Source: Actinomycetes bacterium (lineage in GTDB: Bacteria; Actinomycetota; Acidimicrobiia; Acidimicrobiales; Ilumatobacteraceae). From it: a stretch of 7,778 nucleotides of DNA. The notes under the pieces were generated by a model. The model saw nothing but the letters and a program-made list of their open reading frames with translations. It did not search any database and was not told the DNA's origin. The DNA is taken from NCBI GenBank assembly GCA_023417265.1, contig JAEZFY010000210.1:1-7778 (forward strand), read 5' to 3'. Shown piece by piece: positions 1-5,457 of the stretch. Made by a program: the position numbers and the translations under genes. How positions within the stretch are numbered: the stretch's first letter is position 1; the number at the start of each line of letters is the position of its first letter.

Positions 1-1
1 C

Positions 2-751
2 GAGCGGATCCGCAAGGCGCTCGGTACCGAGATCGGGATGGTCTCCCAGAACCCGCTCAACGCGCTCAATCCGGTGCGCCGGATCGACGCCCAACTGATC
101 GAGCCGATGCAGGTCCATCTCGGCACCTCGCGCGCCCATGCGCACGAGCGCGCGCTCGAGCTGCTCCAGCAGGTCGGCATCCCGGCGCCCGAGCGGCGCC
201 TGCGCGAGTACCCGCACCAGCTGTCCGGCGGCATGCGCCAACGTGTGGCGATCGCGATCGCGCTCGCCAACGACCCGGCGCTGCTGCTCGCCGACGAGCC
301 GACCACCGCGCTCGATGTCACCGTCCAGGACCAGATCCTCCGCCTGCTCGACCGGCTGCGCGCCGAGCGGCGCATGTCGCTCGTGCTCGTCACGCACGAC
401 CTCGCCGTGGTGCGCGGGTTCACCGAACGGGTGGCCGTGATGTACGCCGGTCAGATCGTCGAGACCGGACCGACCGAGGAGGTGTTCCTTCGGCCGCGGC
501 ACCGCTACACGGTCGGGCTGCTCGACTCGATCCCCGACCTGATGCGCCCGCACCACAGCGAGATGCGGGCGATCCCCGGAAGCCCGCCGAGCCTGCTCGT
601 CCCGCCCGCCGGGTGCCGGTTCGCGCCGCGTTGCCCGGCCGCCGACGAACGGTGCCGGAGCGCGGCGCCCGAGCCGGCCGGTGACACCGACCACCGCTAC
701 GCCTGCTGGCATCCGATGGACGCCCCGGTCGCGGAGCCCGCGCGTGTCTGA
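2..751 (+). CDS. Peptide/nickel ABC transporter ATP-binding protein, DppD/OppD-like (5' end missing)
   Basis: This is the C-terminal 249 residues of an ATPase subunit that powers an oligopeptide, dipeptide or nickel importer at the inner face of the membrane. The frame is open from base 2, so the Walker A part lies outside the window. Visible in order are the Q-loop (VSQNPLNALNP, bases 41-73), the ABC signature LSGGMRQRV, Walker B LLLADEPTTALD, the H-loop VTHDLAVV, and the oligopeptide-transporter C-terminal domain with RHRYTVGLL. Near the end there are four cysteines (C-x5-C-x6-C, then ACW). Family knowledge: this Cys pattern is usual in DppD/OppD-type subunits and binds a [4Fe-4S] cluster in some of them. 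The next gene begins inside this one with an 8-bp overlap, so the two ATPases are probably made together. Substrate cannot be told from the ATPase; the permease and binding-protein genes should lie upstream of the window. Confidence 0.93.
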   Translation, partial: ERIRKALGTEIGMVSQNPLNALNPVRRIDAQLIEPMQVHLGTSRAHAHERALELLQQVGIPAPERRLREYPHQLSGGMRQRVAIAIALANDPALLLADEPTTALDVTVQDQILRLLDRLRAERRMSLVLVTHDLAVVRGFTERVAVMYAGQIVETGPTEEVFLRPRHRYTVGLLDSIPDLMRPHHSEMRAIPGSPPSLLVPPAGCRFAPRCPAADERCRSAAPEPAGDTDHRYACWHPMDAPVAEPARV

Positions 752-1751
752 ACTGCTCGCCCACGGGTTGCGCGGCCGCCGGAACGGTGACCAACCGCAC
801 GCCGAGCCGCTGCTCGCGGTCGACTCGCTCGTCGTCGAGTACGGCACCGCGCGGCGCGGCGTCGTGCAGGCCGTGTCGGGCGTGACGTTCTCCGTCGAGC
901 GCGGCGAGACGCTCGGCGTCGTCGGCGAGTCGGGCAGTGGCAAGACGACGTTGGGGCGGGCGGTGATGCAGCTCGAACCGGTCCGCTCGGGGTCCGTGCG
1001 GCTGGACGGCACCGAGCTGACCGGCCTGACCGGCGCCCGGCTGCGGTCTGCCCGGGCCGCGATGCAGATGATCTTCCAAGACGCCGTCTCGTCGCTCAAT
1101 CCGCGGCGTTCCGTGGCGGAGTTGATCGGCGAGGGCCGCGCGATCCAGCACGGCGGCCGCGATCCCGACGGGGCCGAGGCGATTGCCCACGTGATCGAAT
1201 CCGTGGGTCTCGGCGACCTGCTCGAGCGTCGCCCGCACGAGTTGTCGGGCGGCCAGTGCCAGCGGGTCTCGCTCGCCCGGGCGATCGCGATGGGCCCCGA
1301 TCTGTTGATCCTCGACGAGCCCGTCTCGGCACTCGACGTGTCCGTGCAGGCCCAGGTGCTGACGCTGCTCGAGCGCCTGCGCGTGGAGTTCGGGCTGACG
1401 ATGGTGTTCATCAGCCACGACCTGGCTGTCGTCAAGAACGTCAGCGACCGGGTGTTGGTGATGTACCTCGGCCGGGTGTGCGAGTGGGCCGCCGTCGGCG
1501 ACCTGTTCGCCGGCCCGCGGCATCCGTACACCCTCGCCCTGCTGGCGTCGGTGCCCGGCAACCCGCTCGGGCTGCCGCCAGCGGATCAGCTGATCTCCGG
1601 CGACCCGCCGTCACCGGTCGACCCGCCGTCGGGGTGCCGGTTCCGGACCCGTTGCCCGCGGGCGAGCGAGCGCTGCGCCGCCGAGCAGCCGGTGCCCGTC
1701 GACGTCGGCGACCGGCACTGGGTCGCTTGCCACCACCCCTACGACGCCTAG
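744..1751 (+). CDS. Peptide/nickel ABC transporter ATP-binding protein, DppF/OppF-like
   Basis: This is the second ATPase of the importer, 335 residues and complete. Motifs in order are Walker A GESGSGKTT (61-69), Q-loop FQDAVSSLNP (111-120), signature LSGGQCQRV (168-176), Walker B LLILDEPVSALD (187-198), H-loop FISHDLAVV (222-230), and the C-terminal oligopeptide domain RHPYTLALL (259-267). Cysteines at 298, 304, 311 and 329 repeat the pattern seen in the preceding subunit. The GTG at 744 is chosen because it overlaps the upstream stop by 8 bp (GTGTCTGA) and gives a normal length. A GTG at 681 would add 21 residues overlapping the upstream gene and is less likely. DppD and DppF type subunits pair as a heterodimer, each supplying half of both ATP sites. 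The gene ends 8 bp from the convergent tetR stop, with no clear terminator hairpin between them. Confidence 0.94.
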   Translation: MSELLAHGLRGRRNGDQPHAEPLLAVDSLVVEYGTARRGVVQAVSGVTFSVERGETLGVVGESGSGKTTLGRAVMQLEPVRSGSVRLDGTELTGLTGARLRSARAAMQMIFQDAVSSLNPRRSVAELIGEGRAIQHGGRDPDGAEAIAHVIESVGLGDLLERRPHELSGGQCQRVSLARAIAMGPDLLILDEPVSALDVSVQAQVLTLLERLRVEFGLTMVFISHDLAVVKNVSDRVLVMYLGRVCEWAAVGDLFAGPRHPYTLALLASVPGNPLGLPPADQLISGDPPSPVDPPSGCRFRTRCPRASERCAAEQPVPVDVGDRHWVACHHPYDA

Positions 1752-1759
1752 CGCCGCCG

Positions 1760-2422
1760 CTACTCGGCCAGGGCGCGCAGGGCGCCGACGGTCATCGCCG
1801 TGTACACGTCGACGAGCCGGTCCCGGTCGGCCTCACTCGCGCCCGGCCGGGTACGCCACATCAGGGCGTCGATGCCGCCGAGCTGGATGGCGACGGCGAG
1901 CTCGGCGGTCTCGCGGTCGAGTCCGTAGTCCTCTGCGGCGAGGCGGGCGTAGTAGCTGATGGTGCGCTGGTTGCGGGTCCGAGCCTCGCGTCGGCCGATC
2001 GTGCCGGCCGCCGTGCGCGCCAACGGGTTGAAGATCGTGCCCCACTGGTCGGTGGCCGCTAGCACGCCGCGGACCATCGCCCTGAACTTGGGTTCGAACC
2101 CGCCGGGGGTGCTCGTCACGAGCGCGACGAGATCGTGGTCGAGTCGTGCCGCCTCGCGTCGGTGCAGCGCGACGATCAGGTCGTCGCGGTTCTCGAAGTG
2201 TTTGTACACGAGCGTGCGTGTCACCGCGGCCCGCTCGGCAACCGCGCCGATCGTGACTGCCGGCTCGCCATCGCGCACGAGCAGGTCGAGGGCGATGTCG
2301 ATCAGCGCTTCGCGGCGCTCGGCCGCGCGCAACCGTTCCGTCGGACCGTTGTTCCCCCCGATCGTTCCGAGGCTAGCCAACGTGGGGTTCGGTCGGCTGC
2401 GCTCGATCACGTTGTCGGTCAC
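1760..2422 (-). CDS. TetR-family transcriptional regulator
   Basis: This is a cytoplasmic DNA-binding repressor, about 220 residues from the chosen start. The N-terminal helix-turn-helix is clear at about residues 40-85 (EALIDIALDLL, then AVTIGAVAERAAVTRTLVYKHF). The rest is the family's variable ligand-binding and dimerisation domain, with no recognisable ligand signature. GTG at 2422 is preferred because GAAGG lies 7 nt upstream. GTG at 2410 or 2479 is also open, and the frame runs unbroken up to the hipA stop. The first dozen or so residues from 2422 belong to a segment that resembles the tail of a ParD antitoxin, so the original tetR start may have been lost and replaced. The gene converges on the ABC ATPase pair and follows hipBA on the same strand. 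Its target genes are unknown, and control of the transporter is only a guess from proximity. Confidence 0.87.
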   Translation of the reverse strand: MTDNVIERSRPNPTLASLGTIGGNNGPTERLRAAERREALIDIALDLLVRDGEPAVTIGAVAERAAVTRTLVYKHFENRDDLIVALHRREAARLDHDLVALVTSTPGGFEPKFRAMVRGVLAATDQWGTIFNPLARTAAGTIGRREARTRNQRTISYYARLAAEDYGLDRETAELAVAIQLGGIDALMWRTRPGASEADRDRLVDVYTAMTVGALRALAE

Positions 2423-2521
2423 CTCGCGACCTTCACCGGAGGCGAGGCCGTCGGCGATGAGGTTGCGCAGCCGCTGCACGGCCTGCTCGCGCTGGTCGCG
2501 TCGGATCAGATCGCGCAGCTC
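2393..2521 (-). pseudogene. Remnant of a ParD-type antitoxin (C-terminal half only)
   Basis: Translating the minus strand in the hipA/tetR frame after the hipA stop gives about 43 residues starting ELRDLIRRDQREQAVQRL, then a segment with LIADGLASGEGREVTD and VIERSR. From family knowledge this closely resembles the second half of ParD/CopG-like ribbon-helix-helix antitoxins: the end of the DNA-binding helix (typically YLRDLIRRDQ) and the toxin-binding tail (typically LRxLIxEGLxSG). The N-terminal beta strand and first helix are absent. I looked in all minus-strand frames upstream, which are hipA coding sequence, and found no displaced start. No ParE toxin follows; the frame continues directly into tetR without a stop. 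A decayed or recombined parDE module is the likeliest reading. A chance amphipathic helix is possible but less likely given the length of the match. Confidence 0.55.
2430..2434 (-). promoter_or_regulatory. Ribosome binding site deciding the tetR start
   Basis: On the minus strand GAAGG occurs 7 nt before the GTG at 2422-2420. It is the best Shine-Dalgarno match near any of the candidate tetR starts and is the reason for choosing that codon. The site lies inside the antitoxin-like remnant. Confidence 0.5.
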
Positions 2522-2557
2522 GCCCTTGCGGCGTACGGCCCGATCGGGAGGCGTTGT

Positions 2558-3805
2558 CTACGTTCCGGGCGACGGTTCGTCGAGAAATCGTGGTGCCGTC
2601 GACGTGACCCGCTGGGCGAGCGCTCCGTCGGGGTCGATGGCCTGGCTGTCGATGGCATCGATGAGCAGTTCGGCGCATCGGCGAGCCGCTGCGCCGGCAG
2701 ATGTGGGGCTGTGCTTCCAGCGTCGAGCTTCGCGAGCGATCGCGTCTGAGCCGATTGCGTCGAGTGAAGCCGACCCGCCCACGGTCATTGCCGCTTCTTT
2801 GACGAGTCTCGGCCAGAGCACGGTGGGCACGGTGTCGTAGATGGGGGCGAGTTCGATCGTTCCGGACGGGTCGAGCAGGAACGCCACGTTCTTGCCGTGA
2901 GCGTCGGCGTTGCCGATGATCGCTGTGAATGCGGCCATCGCGGCAAGCCGGTCGAGTTGTTCGGATGGATTCGGCGAGTACCTGTCGAGGAGGTCGGCGA
3001 TCTCGGAGAACTCTGGACCGCCGCCTCCGCGCCGTGTCTCGTACTTCTGTGTCGGCGGCCGGCCGAGCGCCTGGCAGGCATCTTCCTGGTGGGTACGCCC
3101 GATGACAGATCCGTCCGGTCCGATGAGCCGGTCGAAGCGTTCGACGACGATGCAGTCGTAGTCGCCGTGTCGTTCGATCCAAGCGTCGACGTTGGTGAGT
3201 CCTGCATGCCGGGCGAGCGCGAGGGCGTCGCATTCGGCAAGCACGATGCCTTGGTACCTGTCATGGTCACGCTTCAGGATGTGCGTCGATGGTTGCCCAC
3301 CGAGTGGGCGTGCCCATCCGCCGTCGGCCGTGCGTACCAGCAGCATCTTGTCTTGGAGGCCGCCCAGGCTCAGCTCGGATTCGTCGACGATGGCGAGTGG
3401 GTTGTTCGGGAGGTCGGCGACGATTTCATCGATCTGGTTCGAGTCGAGAGGCTCGATCGACCAGTGCGCGTCGGCCGTCGGGTGCTGCCCCGGCGGGAGG
3501 AACTGCACGGCTCCGGCGATGTCGCGTCCGTAGCGTTCGATCAGCCCGAACGTGTCGTGCGACGGGAGGTGCGCTCGGTCGGCGATCAAGCGTCGGTTGC
3601 CGCCCTCGGGGAGCAAGCCGTCGACGAACGCTGTCGCGTCCAGGCCCCCCGATCGGATCGTGAGTGAGCACGACAGGAGGGGCCGGTTGAATTCCCGCGT
3701 GTCGATGGCGTCGGACAGGTAGGCGAGCCGAATCGTGCCGTTCTTGCTGCGTTCGAGTTCGGCGACCGGTTCGTCGTGAAGCCATGCGACGAGCGAGTCA
3801 GACAT
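2558..3805 (-). CDS. hipA: HipA-like serine/threonine kinase toxin
   Basis: This is a 415-residue kinase toxin of a type II toxin-antitoxin pair. Known HipA enzymes phosphorylate aminoacyl-tRNA synthetases such as GltX, slowing translation and causing persistence. The N-terminal subdomain contains a GLLPEGGNRR motif (63-72). The Gly-rich P-loop is SLGGLQDK (146-153), whose first Ser aligns with the autophosphorylated Ser150 of E. coli HipA. Also visible are THILK (174-178), ERFDR (222-226), QEDACQALG (240-248), the catalytic loop IGNADAHGKN (297-306, Asp301) and the metal-binding IYD (322-324). All key kinase residues appear present, so the toxin is probably active. The P-loop LQD is slightly unusual compared with the common AQ(E/P). 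ATG at 3805 overlaps the hipB stop by 8 bp, and GAGG lies 6 nt upstream within hipB. GC content looks lower than in the flanking housekeeping genes (about 62-63% in two sampled 60-base lines of the hipBA block, 72% in one from the panE-like gene), consistent with acquisition. Confidence 0.93.
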   Translation of the reverse strand: MSDSLVAWLHDEPVAELERSKNGTIRLAYLSDAIDTREFNRPLLSCSLTIRSGGLDATAFVDGLLPEGGNRRLIADRAHLPSHDTFGLIERYGRDIAGAVQFLPPGQHPTADAHWSIEPLDSNQIDEIVADLPNNPLAIVDESELSLGGLQDKMLLVRTADGGWARPLGGQPSTHILKRDHDRYQGIVLAECDALALARHAGLTNVDAWIERHGDYDCIVVERFDRLIGPDGSVIGRTHQEDACQALGRPPTQKYETRRGGGGPEFSEIADLLDRYSPNPSEQLDRLAAMAAFTAIIGNADAHGKNVAFLLDPSGTIELAPIYDTVPTVLWPRLVKEAAMTVGGSASLDAIGSDAIAREARRWKHSPTSAGAAARRCAELLIDAIDSQAIDPDGALAQRVTSTAPRFLDEPSPGT

Positions 3806-4022
3806 CGGGAACCTCGACGACCAGGTCGACCCCGAGACGACGCAGGAGCCGCACGGCGTGATCGAGCAGGGATGATGATCGTCCTGACTCGATCTTGGAG
3901 ATGTAGGCAGCGCTCATCCCGGATCGCTCTGCCAGTTCGGCCTGGGTCAGCCCGCGAGCACGCCGGGCCTCGGCGATGGCGAGCCCCAAGTCGGAGCCTG
4001 TACGGATGGCGATGCGCTTCAT
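3798..4022 (-). CDS. hipB: HipB-like Xre-family antitoxin/repressor
   Basis: This is a small 74-residue protein with a Cro/C1-type helix-turn-helix (residues about 12-58; core LTQAELAERSGMSAAYISKI). HipB proteins bind HipA and neutralise it, and they repress their own operon as dimers at palindromic operators. The final part, LLRRLGVDLVVEVPDV, is a hydrophobic strand typical of the family's dimerisation sheet. It overlaps hipA by 8 bp (ATGTCTGA), so antitoxin comes first and the toxin is translationally coupled. No Shine-Dalgarno is visible before the ATG at 4022. The region in front carries three inverted repeats that are probable operators. Alternative: a stand-alone Xre regulator, which is unlikely given the overlap with hipA. 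Confidence 0.92.
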   Translation of the reverse strand: MKRIAIRTGSDLGLAIAEARRARGLTQAELAERSGMSAAYISKIESGRSSSLLDHAVRLLRRLGVDLVVEVPDV

Positions 4023-4060
4023 GACTGGGGTTGTAGACAGTATTGTCTGGGCGAGTCATG
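4023..4060 (-). promoter_or_regulatory. Possible hipBA promoter
   Basis: On the minus strand ATGACT is followed after 18 nt by TACAAC, a weak -35/-10 pair that would start transcription almost at the hipB ATG. TACTGT, a little upstream, is another -10 candidate giving a short leader. The missing Shine-Dalgarno fits a leaderless or near-leaderless transcript. The O1 palindrome lies within this promoter. The exact elements are uncertain. Confidence 0.3.
4033..4050. promoter_or_regulatory. Probable HipB operator O1 (imperfect)
   Basis: AGACA-4 nt-TGTCT inverted repeat with an outer T/G mismatch, lying 11 bp upstream of the hipB start codon. It is the weakest of the three copies. It lies where the core promoter would be expected, so occupancy should block RNA polymerase. 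Binding by HipB is inferred from position, not shown. Confidence 0.6.
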
Positions 4061-4069
4061 GTACCGCTC

Positions 4070-4089
4070 TCTAGACAATGTTGTCTAGA
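4070..4089. promoter_or_regulatory. Probable HipB operator O2 (perfect palindrome)
   Basis: TCTAGACAATGTTGTCTAGA has perfect 9-bp arms around a 2-bp centre. Its centre is 38 bp from that of O1 and 36 bp from that of O3, so the sites are regularly spaced. It is the strongest site of the set. Confidence 0.72.
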
Positions 4090-4106
4090 ACGTCGAGAAC
4101 GACCGG

Positions 4107-4124
4107 CTAGACAGATTTGTCTAG
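4107..4124. promoter_or_regulatory. Probable HipB operator O3
   Basis: CTAGACA-GATT-TGTCTAG has perfect 7-bp arms and the same arm sequence as O2. It lies furthest upstream of hipB. Three similarly spaced sites suggest cooperative binding or DNA bending by HipB/HipBA complexes. Confidence 0.7.
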
Positions 4125-4315
4125 TCGACCCGATCAGAACGCTTCGGGGCGCCCGACGAGCCACGGCGAGGGTGTGCTCGACGGCGGTCACGTGCTTCGA
4201 GATCACGGCGCGGCGCGGTTCGCTCGGCGCTGAGCTACTGCCAGGTCGAGCGCTGACGGGCAACCTGGCCCATCTCGCCTACCGCCGTCTACCGCTGTCT
4301 ACCAGCGCTTTCGCG
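4125..4315. other. Non-coding interval between hipBA operators and tRNA-Gly
   Basis: About 190 bp with no convincing gene. A 94-codon plus-strand open frame (4043-4327) crosses the operators and enters the tRNA; its translation has no recognisable domain, so it is not called. The only structure seen is the set of 10-bp tandem repeats at the tRNA end and a small CGCT/AGCG hairpin within them. Confidence 0.6.
4279..4308. repeat. Three 10-bp tandem repeats next to tRNA 3' end
   Basis: Units CTACCGCCGT, CTACCGCTGT and CTACCAGCGC follow one another without gaps, ending 7 bp before the CCA end of the tRNA. The second unit's junction contains TGTCTAC, close to the TGTCTAG half-site of the hipB operators. 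The function is unknown. Confidence 0.6.
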
Positions 4316-4389
4316 TGGAGCGGATGACGGGAATCGAACCCGCGTTCTCAGCTTGGGAAGCTGATGTTCTACCATTGAACTACATCCGC
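4316..4389 (-). tRNA. tRNA-Gly (anticodon CCC)
   Basis: The minus strand folds into a full cloverleaf. The acceptor is GCGGATG/CATCCGC with discriminator T, and the D-arm is GTTC/GAAC with an AATGGTA loop. The anticodon stem TCAGC/GCTGA carries the loop TTCCCAA, giving anticodon CCC (reads GGG). The T-arm is GCGGG/CCCGT with loop TTCGATT, including one G-T pair. The body is 71 nt and the 3' CCA is encoded. The 5' end is only 14 bp from the stop codon of the upstream nudix gene, so the tRNA is either cotranscribed with folE-nudix or has its promoter inside the nudix gene. Its 3' end faces the hipBA block, as in tRNA-adjacent insertion sites, but I found no duplicate of the tRNA end in the window. 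Confidence 0.96.
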
Positions 4390-4403
4390 GAAGGGGCCTC
4401 AGG

Positions 4404-4796
4404 CTAGCCGCGGAGCGTGCCGAGCACCACGTCGACGTCGGCCATCCGTGGCTCCGGGAGGTCGTCGACCGCGAACCATTCGGCGGGCTGACCGGGCTCA
4501 GCGACCAGCGCGACGCTGCTGTCGAGATCGAACCGCACGTGGTGCAACAGGTCGTACGCACCGGGATCGCGGGGGCAGTGGTGGTTGCGGGCGATACGGA
4601 ACGCCGGCCCGGGCGCAGGGGCGGCGAGACCGGTCTCCTCGGCGAGCTCACGGACCGCGGCCTCGGCGATCGTCTCGCCGGGTTCGACGTGCCCACCCGG
4701 ACACGACCAGCCGAACACGCGGTGCTGCACCAGCAGCACGCGCCGGCGCGGCGCGTCGAGCACCCAGCAGATCACCGCCCGGTGGGCGCCGGTCAC
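4404..4796 (-). CDS. NUDIX hydrolase, candidate dihydroneopterin triphosphate pyrophosphatase
   Basis: This is a 130-residue protein with a complete Nudix box at residues 35-57: Gly35, Glu41, Arg49-Glu50, Glu53-Glu54, Gly56 and Leu57. The box binds metal and hydrolyses nucleoside diphosphates linked to another group. The GTG at 4796 overlaps the folE stop codon (GTGA, 4-bp overlap) and has no Shine-Dalgarno of its own, so translation depends on folE. That link suggests it acts on the FolE product, 7,8-dihydroneopterin triphosphate, as NudB does in E. coli; this is inference from context. The sequence itself would equally allow a MutT-type or other nucleotide-cleaning role. The frame is open far upstream (to 5666), but that part is a shadow of folE. 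Confidence 0.88.
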   Translation of the reverse strand: MTGAHRAVICWVLDAPRRRVLLVQHRVFGWSCPGGHVEPGETIAEAAVRELAEETGLAAPAPGPAFRIARNHHCPRDPGAYDLLHHVRFDLDSSVALVAEPGQPAEWFAVDDLPEPRMADVDVVLGTLRG

Positions 4797-5383
4797 CGGT
4801 GCCGCGGTGAGGTGAGCAGCGTCATCGCCTCGGCGCGCGACCGGGAGTCGTCGCGGAACAACCCGCGCACCGCCGACGTGATCGTCAACGCACCTGGCTT
4901 CTGCACACCGCGGATCGACATGCACATGTGCTCGGCCTCGAGCACGACGATCGCGCCACGTGGCTGCAGCACGGACTGCATCGCCTCGGCGATCTGCGAG
5001 GTCAACCGCTCCTGCACCTGCAGCCGGCGGGCATAGCCGTCGACCAGCCGCGCCAGCTTCGACAGGCCGGTGACCTTGCCGTCGTCGCCCGGCAGGTAGC
5101 CCACGTGGGCGTGGCCGATGAACGGCAGCAGGTGGTGTTCGCACATCGACGCGAAGGGGATGTCGCGGATGAGCACGATCTCGTCGTGGTCGGCTTCGAA
5201 CACGGTGGTGAGGTGGCTCGCCGGGTTCTCGTGGAGACCCGCGGTCACCTCGGCGTACATCCGGGCCACTCGGCCCGGCGTCTTCAGCAGCCCGTCGCGG
5301 TCCGGGTCCTCGCCGATCGCCGCCAACAGCTCGCGCACCGCGGCCTCGATGCGGCCGAGGTCCGGGGTTGGGCCTTCGCTCAT
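4793..5383 (-). CDS. folE: GTP cyclohydrolase I (type IA)
   Basis: This 196-residue enzyme converts GTP to 7,8-dihydroneopterin triphosphate plus formate, the first step of tetrahydrofolate synthesis. It shows [12 protein letters not shown] (32-43), the zinc and catalytic motif [10 protein letters not shown] (79-88: zinc ligands Cys81 and His84, catalytic His83), [20 protein letters not shown] (106-125), and [10 protein letters not shown] (151-160) with the third zinc ligand Cys154. The C-terminus has the family's usual TSAVRGLF segment. ATG at 5383 gives the normal family length and N-terminus; the open frame extends to 5596 but that part has no homology to the family. No strong Shine-Dalgarno is seen. 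The zinc ligands make it the Zn-dependent IA type, not the FolE2 type. It overlaps the nudix gene downstream and is divergent from the broken acetyltransferase gene. Confidence 0.97.
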   Translation of the reverse strand: MSEGPTPDLGRIEAAVRELLAAIGEDPDRDGLLKTPGRVARMYAEVTAGLHENPASHLTTVFEADHDEIVLIRDIPFASMCEHHLLPFIGHAHVGYLPGDDGKVTGLSKLARLVDGYARRLQVQERLTSQIAEAMQSVLQPRGAIVVLEAEHMCMSIRGVQKPGALTITSAVRGLFRDDSRSRAEAMTLLTSPRHR

Positions 5384-5457
5384 GCAACCAGCTTGGCACC
5401 GCCGGTTGGCGAGCATCCTCATCCCGCCGACGCCGGGCGGTGTGCAACGCTTCGCGG
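5384..5457. promoter_or_regulatory. Divergent intergenic region folE / GNAT
   Basis: This 74-bp gap must hold the folE promoter and, on the other strand, that of the acetyltransferase. I see no convincing -35/-10 pair, operator palindrome or riboswitch-like structure in it. Confidence 0.3.

Noticed and set aside
420..1523. Long minus-strand open frame opposite the two ABC ATPases
   Set aside because: Its translation has no recognisable domain and lies antisense to strongly conserved ATPase motifs; it is a GC-rich shadow frame.
2090..2101. GGGTTCGAACCC palindrome resembling a tRNA T-arm, sharing GCGGGTTCGA with the tRNA-Gly T-arm
   Set aside because: It lies inside the tetR coding sequence, no cloverleaf can be built around it, and a 10-base match in GC-rich DNA is too short to be an attachment site.
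1959..2840. 293-codon plus-strand frame across tetR and hipA
   Set aside because: Serine- and arginine-rich low-complexity translation, antisense to clear TetR and HipA domains.
2897..3667. 256-codon plus-strand frame within hipA
   Set aside because: Antisense shadow of the HipA kinase domain with no family resemblance of its own.
4279..4308. Tandem repeats considered as a CRISPR array
   Set aside because: Units are only 10 bp, contiguous and without spacers.
4043..4327. 94-codon plus-strand frame over the operators and tRNA
   Set aside because: Covers palindromic operator sites and part of the tRNA, with no domain; not a gene.
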